From assembly GCA_002428485.1 (NCBI GenBank), contig DIWM01000036.1, positions 1 to 64,000 of the forward strand: a stretch of DNA of 64,000 nucleotides. Reading direction: 5' to 3'. The first letter of the stretch is position 1, and each line of letters opens with the position of its first letter. Shown here one piece after another: positions 34,910 to 44,692 of the stretch. Source of the stretch: Deltaproteobacteria bacterium UBA6106 (GTDB lineage Bacteria > Desulfobacterota > Syntrophorhabdia > Syntrophorhabdales > Syntrophorhabdaceae). The notes under the pieces were generated by a model. That model saw only the letters and a program-made list of their open reading frames with translations, was not told the origin of the DNA and did no database searches. Made by a program: the position numbers and the translations under genes.

Positions 34910-35954
34910 GAACTGGATCGAAGAGAGATACGACGTGGAGGGGATGAAGGGGCTTGCCAAACAAAAGCTCGTCCCCGTCCACCAGTATGAGATCTGGTAT
35001 TACACAGGCGGTATTGCCATGTTCCTCTTCATCCTGCAGTTCATCACCGGCATGGTCCTCTCCTTCTACTATATCCCCTACTTCGAGCATGCCAACAAGA
35101 GCGTCATCGAGATCGTCACCAAGCTGAACATGGGGTGGTTCTTCCGCTCCCTCCACCACTGGGGCGCACAGCTCGCCATCACAGCCCTCTTCATCCACGT
35201 GTTCAGCACACTCCTCCTCAAGTCCTACAGGAAGCCAAGGGAGCTCCTCTGGATATCGGGGTTTATACTGCTCGGGATATCGATCTTCTTTGGTCTGAGC
35301 GGATACCTTCTTCTCTGGGATGAACGTGCTTTCGCCGCGGTCCGCGTGGCAACCGGAGGTGCAGGCAACCTCCCCGTCATAGGCGGATTCATCAAGGCCT
35401 TCCTTCGTGGCGGCATCGATGTCACAGGCGAGACACTGACGCGCTTTTACGCCTTCCACGTATCGGTCCTGCCTCTTATCACGCTCTTTCTGATCGGCAT
35501 GCACATACTCCTCGTCCAGTATCACGGGATGAGCGTCCCTATGTCCCTGGAGAAGAAGCCTCTGAAACAGATACCCTTCTTCCCAAACCTTTTTTACAAA
35601 GACCTCATCATCTGGCTCCTGGTGCTGGGCGTTGTGGTATCGCTGGCGACCCTGCTGCCGCCGGAGATCGGGAAGAAGGCCGATCCGCTTGCGCCGGCGC
35701 CGGAGAATATAAAACCGGAATGGTATTTCCTCTTTCTCTTCCAGACACTGAAACTCTTCCCCGGCGATATCCTCGGATTAAACGGCGAGACCATAGCGAT
35801 CATCCTCATATCCTGCGGGATACTCTTCTTCTTCCTCATCCCCTTCTTTGACAGGAAATCAAGCAGGGGCGAGAAGAGCATCCTCTTCACATGGATAGGC
35901 GTGCTCTATACGCTCTATTTTATCATCATGACCGTTATCGGCTACCTGACTTAG
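34890..35954 (+). CDS. Cytochrome b of a Rieske/cytochrome b complex (b6 and subunit IV fused)
   Basis: 354 aa if it starts at the TTG at 34890 (AGGGG before it); a TTG at 34869 is the alternative. The ATG at 34944 would cut off the conserved NWIEER start. Heme ligands H89/H103 and H190/H205 have the 14 and 15 spacing of b6-type rather than mitochondrial cytochrome b. The covalent-heme cysteine of b6 is a Tyr here (EIWYYTGG). The PEWYF quinone-site motif occurs as KPEWYFLFLFQTLK. Multi-span membrane protein forming the quinol oxidation and reduction sites. It overlaps the Rieske gene by 20 bp. Confidence 0.92.
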   Translation: MSCQRLRNWIEERYDVEGMKGLAKQKLVPVHQYEIWYYTGGIAMFLFILQFITGMVLSFYYIPYFEHANKSVIEIVTKLNMGWFFRSLHHWGAQLAITALFIHVFSTLLLKSYRKPRELLWISGFILLGISIFFGLSGYLLLWDERAFAAVRVATGGAGNLPVIGGFIKAFLRGGIDVTGETLTRFYAFHVSVLPLITLFLIGMHILLVQYHGMSVPMSLEKKPLKQIPFFPNLFYKDLIIWLLVLGVVVSLATLLPPEIGKKADPLAPAPENIKPEWYFLFLFQTLKLFPGDILGLNGETIAIILISCGILFFFLIPFFDRKSSRGEKSILFTWIGVLYTLYFIIMTVIGYLT

Positions 35955-35962
35955 GGGGACCA

Positions 35963-36214
35963 ATGATAAGAAAAATCTTATTTGCCTGCGCTTTTATACT
36001 CATCAATGCTGCAACGCTCTGGGCACAGCAGGAAACGATCGAGGTCTTCCCTTCAGCGCCTTATGACAGGCATATCATCTTTCAGTCTCTTGCCTTATTC
36101 TGGGTCGCCATTATCGGCCTTATTATCATCATCAGGATGAAACTGAAGGAAATAGAGCGAATTCAAAAAATGGGGATAGACCGGGAAGAGAAAAATATTC
36201 CTCTCCTTGACTAA
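35963..36214 (+). CDS. Small exported or membrane protein in the Rieske/cytochrome b operon
   Basis: 83 aa from the ATG at 35963 (AGGGGGAC before it). N-terminal signal (residues 1-23, ending ATLWAQ), a short outside loop and one membrane helix (about 43-60), with a charged cytoplasmic tail. No cysteines or CxxCH beyond the signal region, so it is not a cytochrome c. Its place 8 bp behind cytochrome b suggests an accessory subunit. Unknown family. Confidence 0.7.
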   Translation: MIRKILFACAFILINAATLWAQQETIEVFPSAPYDRHIIFQSLALFWVAIIGLIIIIRMKLKEIERIQKMGIDREEKNIPLLD

Positions 36215-36244
36215 ACCGTTCCAAACTATTATGATTTCACCACT

Positions 36245-38134
36245 ATGTATCGTTCTATTGTAAGGAATACCCTTTTTTCTTCTTCCGCCATCAACAAAAT
36301 ATGTGTCTTACCGGCAGATGACACCGTCTGCGCCTCGCTTCTGGAGATTCTCGCGAAGTTTCAGGATATTAAAAAGTTTGCCAGCGAGATCCATACAGAG
36401 ATCCACGTCATAAAACCTATCCTCAAGCTCCTCGGTCTTTCCTACGAATCAAAACCGAAGTTCTTCGAGGAACATATCAAGGAGCCCGATGCGGTCCTTT
36501 TTTCATCGGAAGAAGAGAGGTTTAAAAGCTCACAGCTCTGGGGGACCATTGAATATTACGCAAAGGCCCTCGGGATATTGCTTCTTAAAAGATACGGGAG
36601 GAACCTGCAGGAGGGCATCACCGGTTTCTTTCTCGAATTCGAGAACAGGATACCCACATACCAGATCGCATACCTCTTAAAGAAATCGAAAACCCCCTGG
36701 GGGATTCTCACAAACGGACGGGAATGGATACTCGTCAAAAGACCTGTAAACTATGAATTACGGCTCCTGGCGCTGGACCTTGAAACGGCGATGTTTGAAG
36801 ATGACCGGGATGCCTTGCATCTCTTCAACGCGATCTTCTCTCTCACGGGCCTCACAAAAACAGTCCCCAATATCCTCGATGAGGATAAGGATTACCTTAT
36901 TGAGCTTTTGAAAGAAAAAAGGGCCCTCGCCCAGCAATCATTACAGGGGGCCAGAAAAAAAGTCGAGGTATACCCGAAGCTGATCGATATCTTCAAGGAT
37001 CTCTTCGGGGACAGGCAGCTGCAATGCTCAGAGTCATACCTCCTGGAAAAAAAGGCAGGTCTGCCGCAAAAGGCATATGCACAGCCTGATGCGATCAACG
37101 AATACAATATATCAGATATCTCGTCCTTTCTTTTCAATAAAAAAGAATATCAAACGAATACGAACCTTGAAGGCATTTTTCTTGCTGAAAAAAACGTCTA
37201 TACCACAAAAGAACAGCTTCTTGCGCTGAAGATACTCGATATGACCCCTAATTTCGGCAACCTGACCAGCGACCTCATCGAAGGTCTCGCCTATTTTGCC
37301 TTTGTCCTTCCATACCGTGAAAAAAACACCTTTGTCGCCGAATGGGAAGATGAGACATTGGTCAAACGGTACATCGTCGATAATGTCCTTTACGGCGTAG
37401 AACGTTCACACCTTGCCTTTGATATCCTCCGAACCATGATCAGGAGCCGCTTCAACGCAGAGGCAAAACATTTCACATACGGAAACTCTCTTATCGGCAT
37501 GTCCATTGGAGACATGGCAGCCTATTTTGATACAAAAAATCAGATGGGCCTTTTCAATAAAAATCCACAGGACCTCATCAACGACTTTAAAGAGATGTAC
37601 AGCCTGTACTTCTCCCTTTCGGACAGGATCAAGGAGGATGTCCAGGTCAGGGAAGAACTTGAGAAAAAACTGAAACGTTACGGCGAAAGGATACGGAGCG
37701 CCATGGATATTATTATCTCGACGTATTTCAGCAAGGCCGTGGACAACAAAAAGATCCAGGATATCCTCTCGAACCTCGACAGTGACGACGTTACCTGGGA
37801 AAATCTTACAAAAAAGGATTGGTTCGTTGATGCCAGGTCGCTTGCACGAAACAACGGCTTTTTCCATTTTGATGTGGAGTTTTCCTTCCTCCTCAACAGC
37901 ACCTTCGATCTTATCTTTGTCCAGCCCGCCCTGCAATATGTCTGGGAAGAAAACTTTCCCCTCGCTGAGGCGACAAAGGCATACGTGAAAAGAGGTATGC
38001 CCTATCTGAAACAAGGTGGCAAGATGGTGATTATCGCCGACAATCCTGACAATAACCTGGTAGGAGAACTTCAACGATCAACACGATACGAAACAGATGT
38101 ACAAGACGGGATGATCGTCCTGAAGAAAAAATAA
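36245..38134 (+). CDS. Type IIG restriction-modification-like protein with degenerate methyltransferase motifs
   Basis: 629 aa. The layout follows Eco57I/type IIG enzymes: an N-terminal nuclease-like region (TEIHVIKPILKLLGL, PDAVLF at 81-86, PWGILTNGREWILV at 151-164), a helical middle, then a methyltransferase-like region (VDNVLYGVERSHLAFDILR, HFTYGNSLIG). But the SAM-binding motif I reads LDMTPNFGN at 331-339 instead of DPACGSGN, and the catalytic NPPY reads VQPAL at 559-563. The protein is otherwise full length and free of frameshifts. It is probably a non-catalytic relative with an unknown role; DNA binding is plausible. It has no partner specificity or helicase gene nearby. Confidence 0.7.
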   Translation: MYRSIVRNTLFSSSAINKICVLPADDTVCASLLEILAKFQDIKKFASEIHTEIHVIKPILKLLGLSYESKPKFFEEHIKEPDAVLFSSEEERFKSSQLWGTIEYYAKALGILLLKRYGRNLQEGITGFFLEFENRIPTYQIAYLLKKSKTPWGILTNGREWILVKRPVNYELRLLALDLETAMFEDDRDALHLFNAIFSLTGLTKTVPNILDEDKDYLIELLKEKRALAQQSLQGARKKVEVYPKLIDIFKDLFGDRQLQCSESYLLEKKAGLPQKAYAQPDAINEYNISDISSFLFNKKEYQTNTNLEGIFLAEKNVYTTKEQLLALKILDMTPNFGNLTSDLIEGLAYFAFVLPYREKNTFVAEWEDETLVKRYIVDNVLYGVERSHLAFDILRTMIRSRFNAEAKHFTYGNSLIGMSIGDMAAYFDTKNQMGLFNKNPQDLINDFKEMYSLYFSLSDRIKEDVQVREELEKKLKRYGERIRSAMDIIISTYFSKAVDNKKIQDILSNLDSDDVTWENLTKKDWFVDARSLARNNGFFHFDVEFSFLLNSTFDLIFVQPALQYVWEENFPLAEATKAYVKRGMPYLKQGGKMVIIADNPDNNLVGELQRSTRYETDVQDGMIVLKKK

Positions 38135-38199
38135 CCTGCCGTCCAAATAAGAAGTTCCTCTAAAACTGATAAATCCTGATTTTTCTTTTGGATGAGCAT

Positions 38200-38412
38200 C
38201 TGGGATAAATCCTAATATCTAAGCACGAAGCACTAAACAATATCGAAATATTGAATGCTCCAAACAAGTGCATGCTTTTTACGTTTTGAATTTTGAACAT
38301 TCGGATTTGTTTAGGATTGTCCCTCCTTCGTCAGGATTAAACCGTGCGATATTCGGACTTCGGATTTACTATGCACTATTTTTACTGTTCGCTGATAGCT
38401 GAAAGCTGGGAA
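38200..38412. repeat. Family F arms with a family A word, downstream of two convergent genes
   Basis: The 283-bp gap 38135-38417 has no gene. It contains an F arm (CACGAAGCACTAAACAATATC, shown as CACGAAGCAC and TAAACAATATC, about 38223-38243), a TTTTGAATTTTGAACATTC stretch and TTTGTTTAGGATT in the other sense near 38307-38320. GCTGATAGCTGAAAGC (family A) lies at 38393-38408, eight bases from the recO stop. Confidence 0.7.
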
Positions 38413-38417
38413 GCGAT

Positions 38418-39202
38418 TTATGCGATAAGCCCTTTCAAGATCCTGTATGATTTGAGCTCTACATCAAGATGGAAGGTCATGAAGCCCTCCATAATATCCT
38501 GCGCAACCCTCTCAAAGCCATTGTTCAGATATGAAGGCCCATTCTCTGTGCATCCCCAGGCGTCCTGAAACCCTGCCGTATTGCCGTTTGTCTGCTGTAT
38601 GGATACGATGCCTGCTATCACGCCTTCAGCGCAGACCTGGTGGGGAAGTGACGGTGCGCACTTATGGCAGAGGATGCCGCCCCTTTCCCTGGAAAAGAAT
38701 ATCTTCTCATCTGCCGCCATGGCCTGTCCGCAATAGACACAGGTGTGGAAGTTGGGCATGAAGCCGAGGATACCAAGCATCCTGAGCTGATAATGGAGTA
38801 TATCGTCATAGGTAAATTCAGCGCCCCTGATGCCCTGGAGTATCTCCGCCAATACATTGAAAAGGTCCTCGTGGCGTTCCCTCTCCTTTGTCAGCCTGTC
38901 GACGAACTCCACGAAAAAACCCGCTGTGCAGGCCTTCTTCAGGCTCGTCTCGATGCCGCTGTTCGTCTCGATAATGTCGGCGTTCTCTATCCTCACCATC
39001 CCTCTTCCATATTTCTCAAAGTATTCCACTCTGATGCGGTTGAAGGGCTCAAGGGTGTTGGCAAATCTCTTCTGGCTTTTATTGGCGCCTTTCGCGATCG
39101 CCGCGACCTTCCCCGACGACAGCGTGAACAGTCTGATGATTTTGTCCGATTCCCCGTAGGACCTTTTAAAAAGTACTATCGCCTCATCCTTATGCAGCGC
39201 CA

Positions 39203-39203
<1 letters not shown>
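38418..39203 (-). CDS. recO: DNA repair protein RecO
   Basis: 261 aa. N-terminal OB-fold (ALHKDEAIVLFKRSYGESDKII), central helical region and a zinc site CVYCG...CHKCA at about 153-180. It works in the RecFOR pathway to load RecA onto SSB-coated gaps. It starts at an ATG overlapping the lolA stop by one base. The C-terminal 70 residues are less conserved than the rest. Confidence 0.9.
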
Positions 39204-39915
<712 letters not shown>

Positions 39916-39919
<4 letters not shown>

Positions 39920-41946
39920 TGTCTCTTCAGCACCTCTCTCGATTTTACTCCATCCGAAGGGCCTACAACTCCTTCGGTCTCCATGCGCTCGATAATCCTT
40001 GCAGCCCTGTTGTAGCCGATCCTGAACCTTCTCTGTATCATGCTGATGGAGGCCTCACCCCTGGCCATGACGAACTCTACCGCCTCCTGGTATTTTTCAT
40101 CATCCATCTCTTCCCCTGCATCCTCTTCTTCTTTCTCCTCCAGTATCTCCTGGTGGTACGTGGGGGTTCCCTGCTGCTTCAAGAACTCAACTATCCGCCG
40201 TATCTCGCCTTCGGAGACAAAGGGGCCGTGGAGCCTCTGCAGCCTCCCGATCCCCGGGCTTAAGAAGAGCAGGTCGCCGAACCCGAGGAGGTTCTCTGCG
40301 CCGTTCGTATCGAGGATCGTCCGTGAATCCACCTTTGAAAAGACCTTGCAGGAGATCCTTGCAGGAAAGTTTGCCTTGATGATGCCCGTCAGGACGTCCA
40401 CGGAAGGTCTCTGCGTGGCGAGGATCAGGTGGATGCCTGATGCCCTCGCCATCTGCGCCAGCCGCGCGATATATTCCTCGACCTCCTTCGGCGAGACCAT
40501 CATGAGGTCTGCGAGCTCATCGATGACAACAACGATATAGGGGATCGTTTCAGACTCCTGCTTCACCATCTTCAGGTTATACTTCTCGATGTTCCTCACG
40601 CCTTTTTCGGCCATCATGGAGTACCTGCGCTCCATCTCATCGGTCATCCACCTGAGCGCCGTCTTCGCGTTCTTCGGGTTCGTCACTACAGGGAGAAGGA
40701 GGTGGGGTATACCTTCGTAGAACGACAACTCGAGCATCTTCAGGTCGATCATGAGAAATCGTACGTTCGTGGGCGTTGCCTTGAAAAGGATGCTGCATAT
40801 CATGCTGTTGAGGGAGACGCTTTTCCCTGACCCTGTCGCACCGGCAACAAGCAGGTGGGGCATCTTTGTAAGTTCCGCAACGTAAGGCTCTCCGGATATC
40901 GTCTTGCCGAGGGCAAGCGTAAGATGCGAATGGGCGGAGGCGAACATATCCGACTCGATGATCTCCCGCAGGTAGACCGTCTGTCTCACCGTATTGGGGA
41001 TCTCTATGCCGACCACCGACTTCCCGGGTATGGGGGCAATGATCCGTATCGATACGGAGCTTAAGGCCATCGCAAGGTCATCTGAAAGGTTGGCGATCCT
41101 GCTCACCTTGATGCCGGGCGCAGGTTCAAATTCGTACATGGTGATCACGGGGCCCGGCCTGACCTCCGTGACCTTTCCGTCAATCCCGTAGTCCTTCAAT
41201 TTTTTCTCGAGTATGCTTGCATTGGCCTGGATGCTCTCCTTGTCAACCTTCACCTCTTTCCTCTCGACAGGATCAAGCAATGATGTCGGCGGGAGTTTAT
41301 ATGGCCCTATCTCCTTAAAGAACTCGAAGGTCTCCTGAACGGCAGCAGCCTTTTTCTCCGCCTTCGGTTCCTCCTTTTTCTCCTCCGTTACCTTGATCTC
41401 CCTCCTGCGCTCGACAACCTTCCTCCGTGCGATCCTCTCTTCAAGGATAGACAGGAGCGGCGCCTGGATGATCAGGAATATCGAGATGAGGAGAATGATG
41501 GCGGATATAAGGATGCTGCCGAAATAATTGAATGCGTACATCAGCACCCTTTCGAGGAGAGAGCCGAGAAAGCCGGAGAATTCGACAGGAACACCTCTCA
41601 AATGGATCTTGCCGATAACGATCTGGAAAAGAGAAGTAAGCGCCAGAAAAAGCAGCACCAGCCCTGCCGAGAAGACCAGCATATGCGGAGGCTCTTTCTT
41701 CTTCAGGTACAGCAATCCGAAAAACAGGGCGACGGCGGTAATGACGTAGCTCATCATCCCGAACACCTGGATCAGAAGGTCGGCGATGTACGAACCTGCC
41801 TTGCCGCAGAGGTTCCTCGTTGCCCCCCCGGCAACGGTGTGAAACGATGGGTCAAGGGGATGATAGGAGACGAGGCTTACAAAGAGAAAGATAAAGACCC
41901 CCAGCAGGCCTACCCCGATGATCTCTTTTTTCAGTTCCGTTGACAT
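39916..41946 (-). CDS. ftsK: FtsK/SpoIIIE DNA translocase
   Basis: 676 aa. Four N-terminal membrane helices (to about 180), a short charged linker, alpha domain (about 250-330), RecA-like motor with Walker A GATGSGKS (369-376) and Walker B VVVIDELADL, and a C-terminal winged-helix gamma domain (about 610-676; ISMIQRRFRIGYNRAARIIE) that reads KOPS-like polarity sites. It pumps chromosome ends through the septum toward the dif site. Compact linker compared with enterobacterial FtsK (over 1300 aa), as in most bacteria. Confidence 0.95.
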
Positions 41947-41978
41947 GCGGCAAACCTTTCTGCTCTCATCATCACCTA

Positions 41979-42695
41979 TCAGTCATTGCTGCTTTCACCT
42001 TTTTGTATGAGCCTCTCTATGCTCGCCCTCACGCTGTTCATCAGCTCACCTTTTGCCGAGCGGCCCATTCCCTCCAATGGTATGGGCTCTCCTATATGAA
42101 TGTATATTACCCCTTTTCCTGCGGGAATGAAACTGCCTTTTGGCTGGAGCGTGCTTGTGCCCACAATGCCGACGGGCACGATGGGTACCATGGCACGCAG
42201 GGCAAGGGAAAAACTTCCCTTTTTAAAGGGCAGCAGGCTTCCGTCCCTGCTTCTTGTGCCTTCCGGAAAAATAATGATGTTCATTCCGTCCCTTATCTTT
42301 CGGGCAGCCTCATCCATAGCCTTGAGCGCCTCTCTCGGGTTCTCCCTGTCAATGCTTATATGCCCCGCCCTCTTTAACGCCCACCCGAAAAGGGGGATGA
42401 GAAAGAGCTGCCTCTTTGCTATCCATCTAAAGGACAGCGGCAGCGAGAAAAGAAGGCCATATATATCGAGAGCGCTCTGGTGATTGCACATGAAGATGTA
42501 CGGAGGCGCTGTGATCTTGTCCAGGCCGCTCGTCACGACCTTGATGCCGCCTATCCTGATGTGGGTAGACGCCCAGAACCTCGCTATCTTGTGGATCGCT
42601 TTGCCCCTGCCGTCAAAGGGGGATATGATGAGGGCAATAATGCTAAGAAATATGGTGGTAAACAGGAAATTCAGTGAAGAGAGGGCCTTCCTCAT
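41979..42695 (-). CDS. plsC: 1-acyl-sn-glycerol-3-phosphate acyltransferase
   Basis: 238 aa, PlsC family. The acyltransferase HX4D motif NHQSALD (H71, D76), FPEGTRSRDG and a hydrophobic N-terminal anchor (about 7-27) are present. It makes phosphatidic acid from lysophosphatidic acid at the inner membrane. It overlaps the cooC stop by ATGA, so the two genes are translationally coupled despite unrelated roles. Confidence 0.93.
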   Translation of the reverse strand: MRKALSSLNFLFTTIFLSIIALIISPFDGRGKAIHKIARFWASTHIRIGGIKVVTSGLDKITAPPYIFMCNHQSALDIYGLLFSLPLSFRWIAKRQLFLIPLFGWALKRAGHISIDRENPREALKAMDEAARKIRDGMNIIIFPEGTRSRDGSLLPFKKGSFSLALRAMVPIVPVGIVGTSTLQPKGSFIPAGKGVIYIHIGEPIPLEGMGRSAKGELMNSVRASIERLIQKGESSND

Positions 42696-43468
42696 TCCAC
42701 CTCTTGCTCAAGGGCGTAAAGGATCTGTTCCACCTCTGCTTTTATCCTCGGGTCCGTATCATAGGGAGATACGCCCTTTTTATCCGCATCCGCCACCTTT
42801 TCGTTGTACCCTATATCACCAAGGTACGGGAGGTCTTTCAGGCTTTCCCTGATCAGCGATCTGTCGGCCTCGTCCATGATCTTGTTCCCGACTATATAGA
42901 CCCGTTTAATGTTCAGGTCCTCCGACAGCCTTTTCACCTGGTAGGCGGTCTGAAAGCTTCTTCGTCCCGGCTCAACAACAACGATCAACGCATCTATATA
43001 TTCCGTTGTCCCTCTTCCGAGATGTTCGAGGCCGGCCTCCATGTCGACGATCACATACTCGTCCCTCTCGATCATCACATAGGCCATGAGGCTTCGCAGG
43101 AGCGCGTTCTCCGCGCAGAAACAACCGCCTCCGCCCTGGGGGATGTTGCCCAGCAGGATCAGTCTTACACCGTCCTTTTCTACAGAATACGTTTCAGGTA
43201 TATCATCGACCCTTGGGTTCAGCTGGAAGAATGCCCCGTATGTCCCTTTCTTCGCACCTGTCCTTTCCTCTATGAACTCTTTCATCTGCGCCAGGGGCTG
43301 AAGGGTCTTCATCTGTTCTTCGTCGATACCGATGGCGCTTGCGAGGTTCGAATCCGGGTCAGCGTCAATGGCAATAACCTTGTACCCTCTTTTCCCGAGG
43401 ATCCGCGCCATCACACCTGCCAGCGTCGTCTTTCCCACCCCTCCCTTTCCTGAAATGGCTATCTTCAT
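42692..43468 (-). CDS. cooC: CooC-type nickel-insertion ATPase
   Basis: 258 aa, SIMIBI P-loop ATPase with GKGGVGKTT at 7-15, the DADPDSNLA segment and the CxC motif C116-x-C118 (GGCFCAEN) that binds nickel in CooC. It matures the Ni-Fe-S C-cluster of CO dehydrogenase with ATP hydrolysis. No CO dehydrogenase gene lies in the window, so it acts on an enzyme encoded elsewhere. Relatives include MinD/ParA proteins, but the CxC motif separates it from them. Confidence 0.9.
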   Translation of the reverse strand: MKIAISGKGGVGKTTLAGVMARILGKRGYKVIAIDADPDSNLASAIGIDEEQMKTLQPLAQMKEFIEERTGAKKGTYGAFFQLNPRVDDIPETYSVEKDGVRLILLGNIPQGGGGCFCAENALLRSLMAYVMIERDEYVIVDMEAGLEHLGRGTTEYIDALIVVVEPGRRSFQTAYQVKRLSEDLNIKRVYIVGNKIMDEADRSLIRESLKDLPYLGDIGYNEKVADADKKGVSPYDTDPRIKAEVEQILYALEQEVE

Positions 43469-43485
43469 GCGAATAGTTTACCTTA

Positions 43486-44511
43486 TTAAGATTCACCGCA
43501 AACATGGCGCCGCAGAATCTCCTTCTCCTCCGGTGTCGCGATAACGATCAGTTTCATATCTTTTTCGATAATCGTATCGGGGTAAGGATTGTATATCCAC
43601 TCCCCGTTTGATTTGCGCGCCGAGATCACCATGATGTTGCCTATCATCTTGAAATCAATCTCCTTCACCGCCTTTCCAAGATAAGACGAATTTTTGGTGA
43701 TATGCACCTCCTCAACGCGTATCGGCGATTCCTTGTCCCGGAGCATCATGTCAAGGAAAGATGTCACGTGAGGCCTTATCATCTCTGATGCCATCCGTAA
43801 TCCGCCGATAAAGTTGAGGGCAACAACATTATCAGCTCCTGCCCTCCGAAGCTTATCGGTATTCTTCGTATCATTGCACCGCGCAACGATCCTCAACTTG
43901 GGATTCAGCTGCCGGGCAGTGAGAACAATGACGATGTTGTCATTGTCAGAATCCGTCGTGGCAAAGAGGCCGTACGCCTTTTCGATCATTGCCTGCCAGA
44001 GAACCTCGTTTTCAGTGGCATCGCCTACAAGGAGGTCAACGTTCAGATCGTGCAGCTTCAGCAGTTCCTGTTTGGATTCATCGGTATCGATGGCAACAAG
44101 CTGACGCTTCGTAATAAACAGCTCATGGGTGACATAAAGTCCCACCATCCCTATGCCGCATATGATATAGTGGTCTTTCATCTTCGCTATGCGTTTCTCC
44201 ATGGTTCTCCTCCTGAAGACCTTTTTCAGTTCCCCTTCGATGATATACGCAGCCAGCGTCGTGAAGAGATAGGCAATGGCACCCGCACCGATAAATACGA
44301 AAATGATCGTAAAAAGCTTGCCGTATGGTTTATCATCGAGGCCGATAACATCCCCATAGCCGACAGTGGTAATCGTTATGGCTGTCATGTAAAGGGCATC
44401 GAGGAAGCTCTTGCTTTCGCCGCCGATAAGCTTAAAACCGACAGTGCCGATGGCTATGATGACAACAATTATTATAAGTATTTGCTGGAGCTTCTTCGGG
44501 ATGATCTTCAT
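43486..44511 (-). CDS. Two-helix potassium channel with RCK (TrkA-N/TrkA-C) domains
   Basis: 341 aa, MthK-like. TM1 at about 10-27, pore with selectivity filter TTVGYGD (48-54), TM2 at about 65-90, a basic linker (RRRTMEKR), an RCK/TrkA-N Rossmann domain (YIICGIGMVG onward) and a C-terminal TrkA-C domain (about 250-335). It should be a K+ channel gated by a cytoplasmic ligand. It ends 17 bp before cooC on the same strand. Confidence 0.92.
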   Translation of the reverse strand: MKIIPKKLQQILIIIVVIIAIGTVGFKLIGGESKSFLDALYMTAITITTVGYGDVIGLDDKPYGKLFTIIFVFIGAGAIAYLFTTLAAYIIEGELKKVFRRRTMEKRIAKMKDHYIICGIGMVGLYVTHELFITKRQLVAIDTDESKQELLKLHDLNVDLLVGDATENEVLWQAMIEKAYGLFATTDSDNDNIVIVLTARQLNPKLRIVARCNDTKNTDKLRRAGADNVVALNFIGGLRMASEMIRPHVTSFLDMMLRDKESPIRVEEVHITKNSSYLGKAVKEIDFKMIGNIMVISARKSNGEWIYNPYPDTIIEKDMKLIVIATPEEKEILRRHVCGES

Positions 44512-44692
44512 ATATGTTGTTACCCATTATAACATGGAACCGGCCTTAATATAAACGCTGAAATATTATTTAAGGCTGACCGAGGTTGACTTAGAAGGCA
44601 AGCTGTCTTAATTTATTGAAAAACATTCAGCACATGATACACGGCTGCTCCATGTGTATTCTCATAAAAAAATTGTTTGAGGTGGAATGACT

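Noticed and set aside
36245..38134. Active type IIG restriction-modification enzyme
   Set aside because: The SAM-binding and NPPY motifs are replaced, so an active methyltransferase cannot be claimed.
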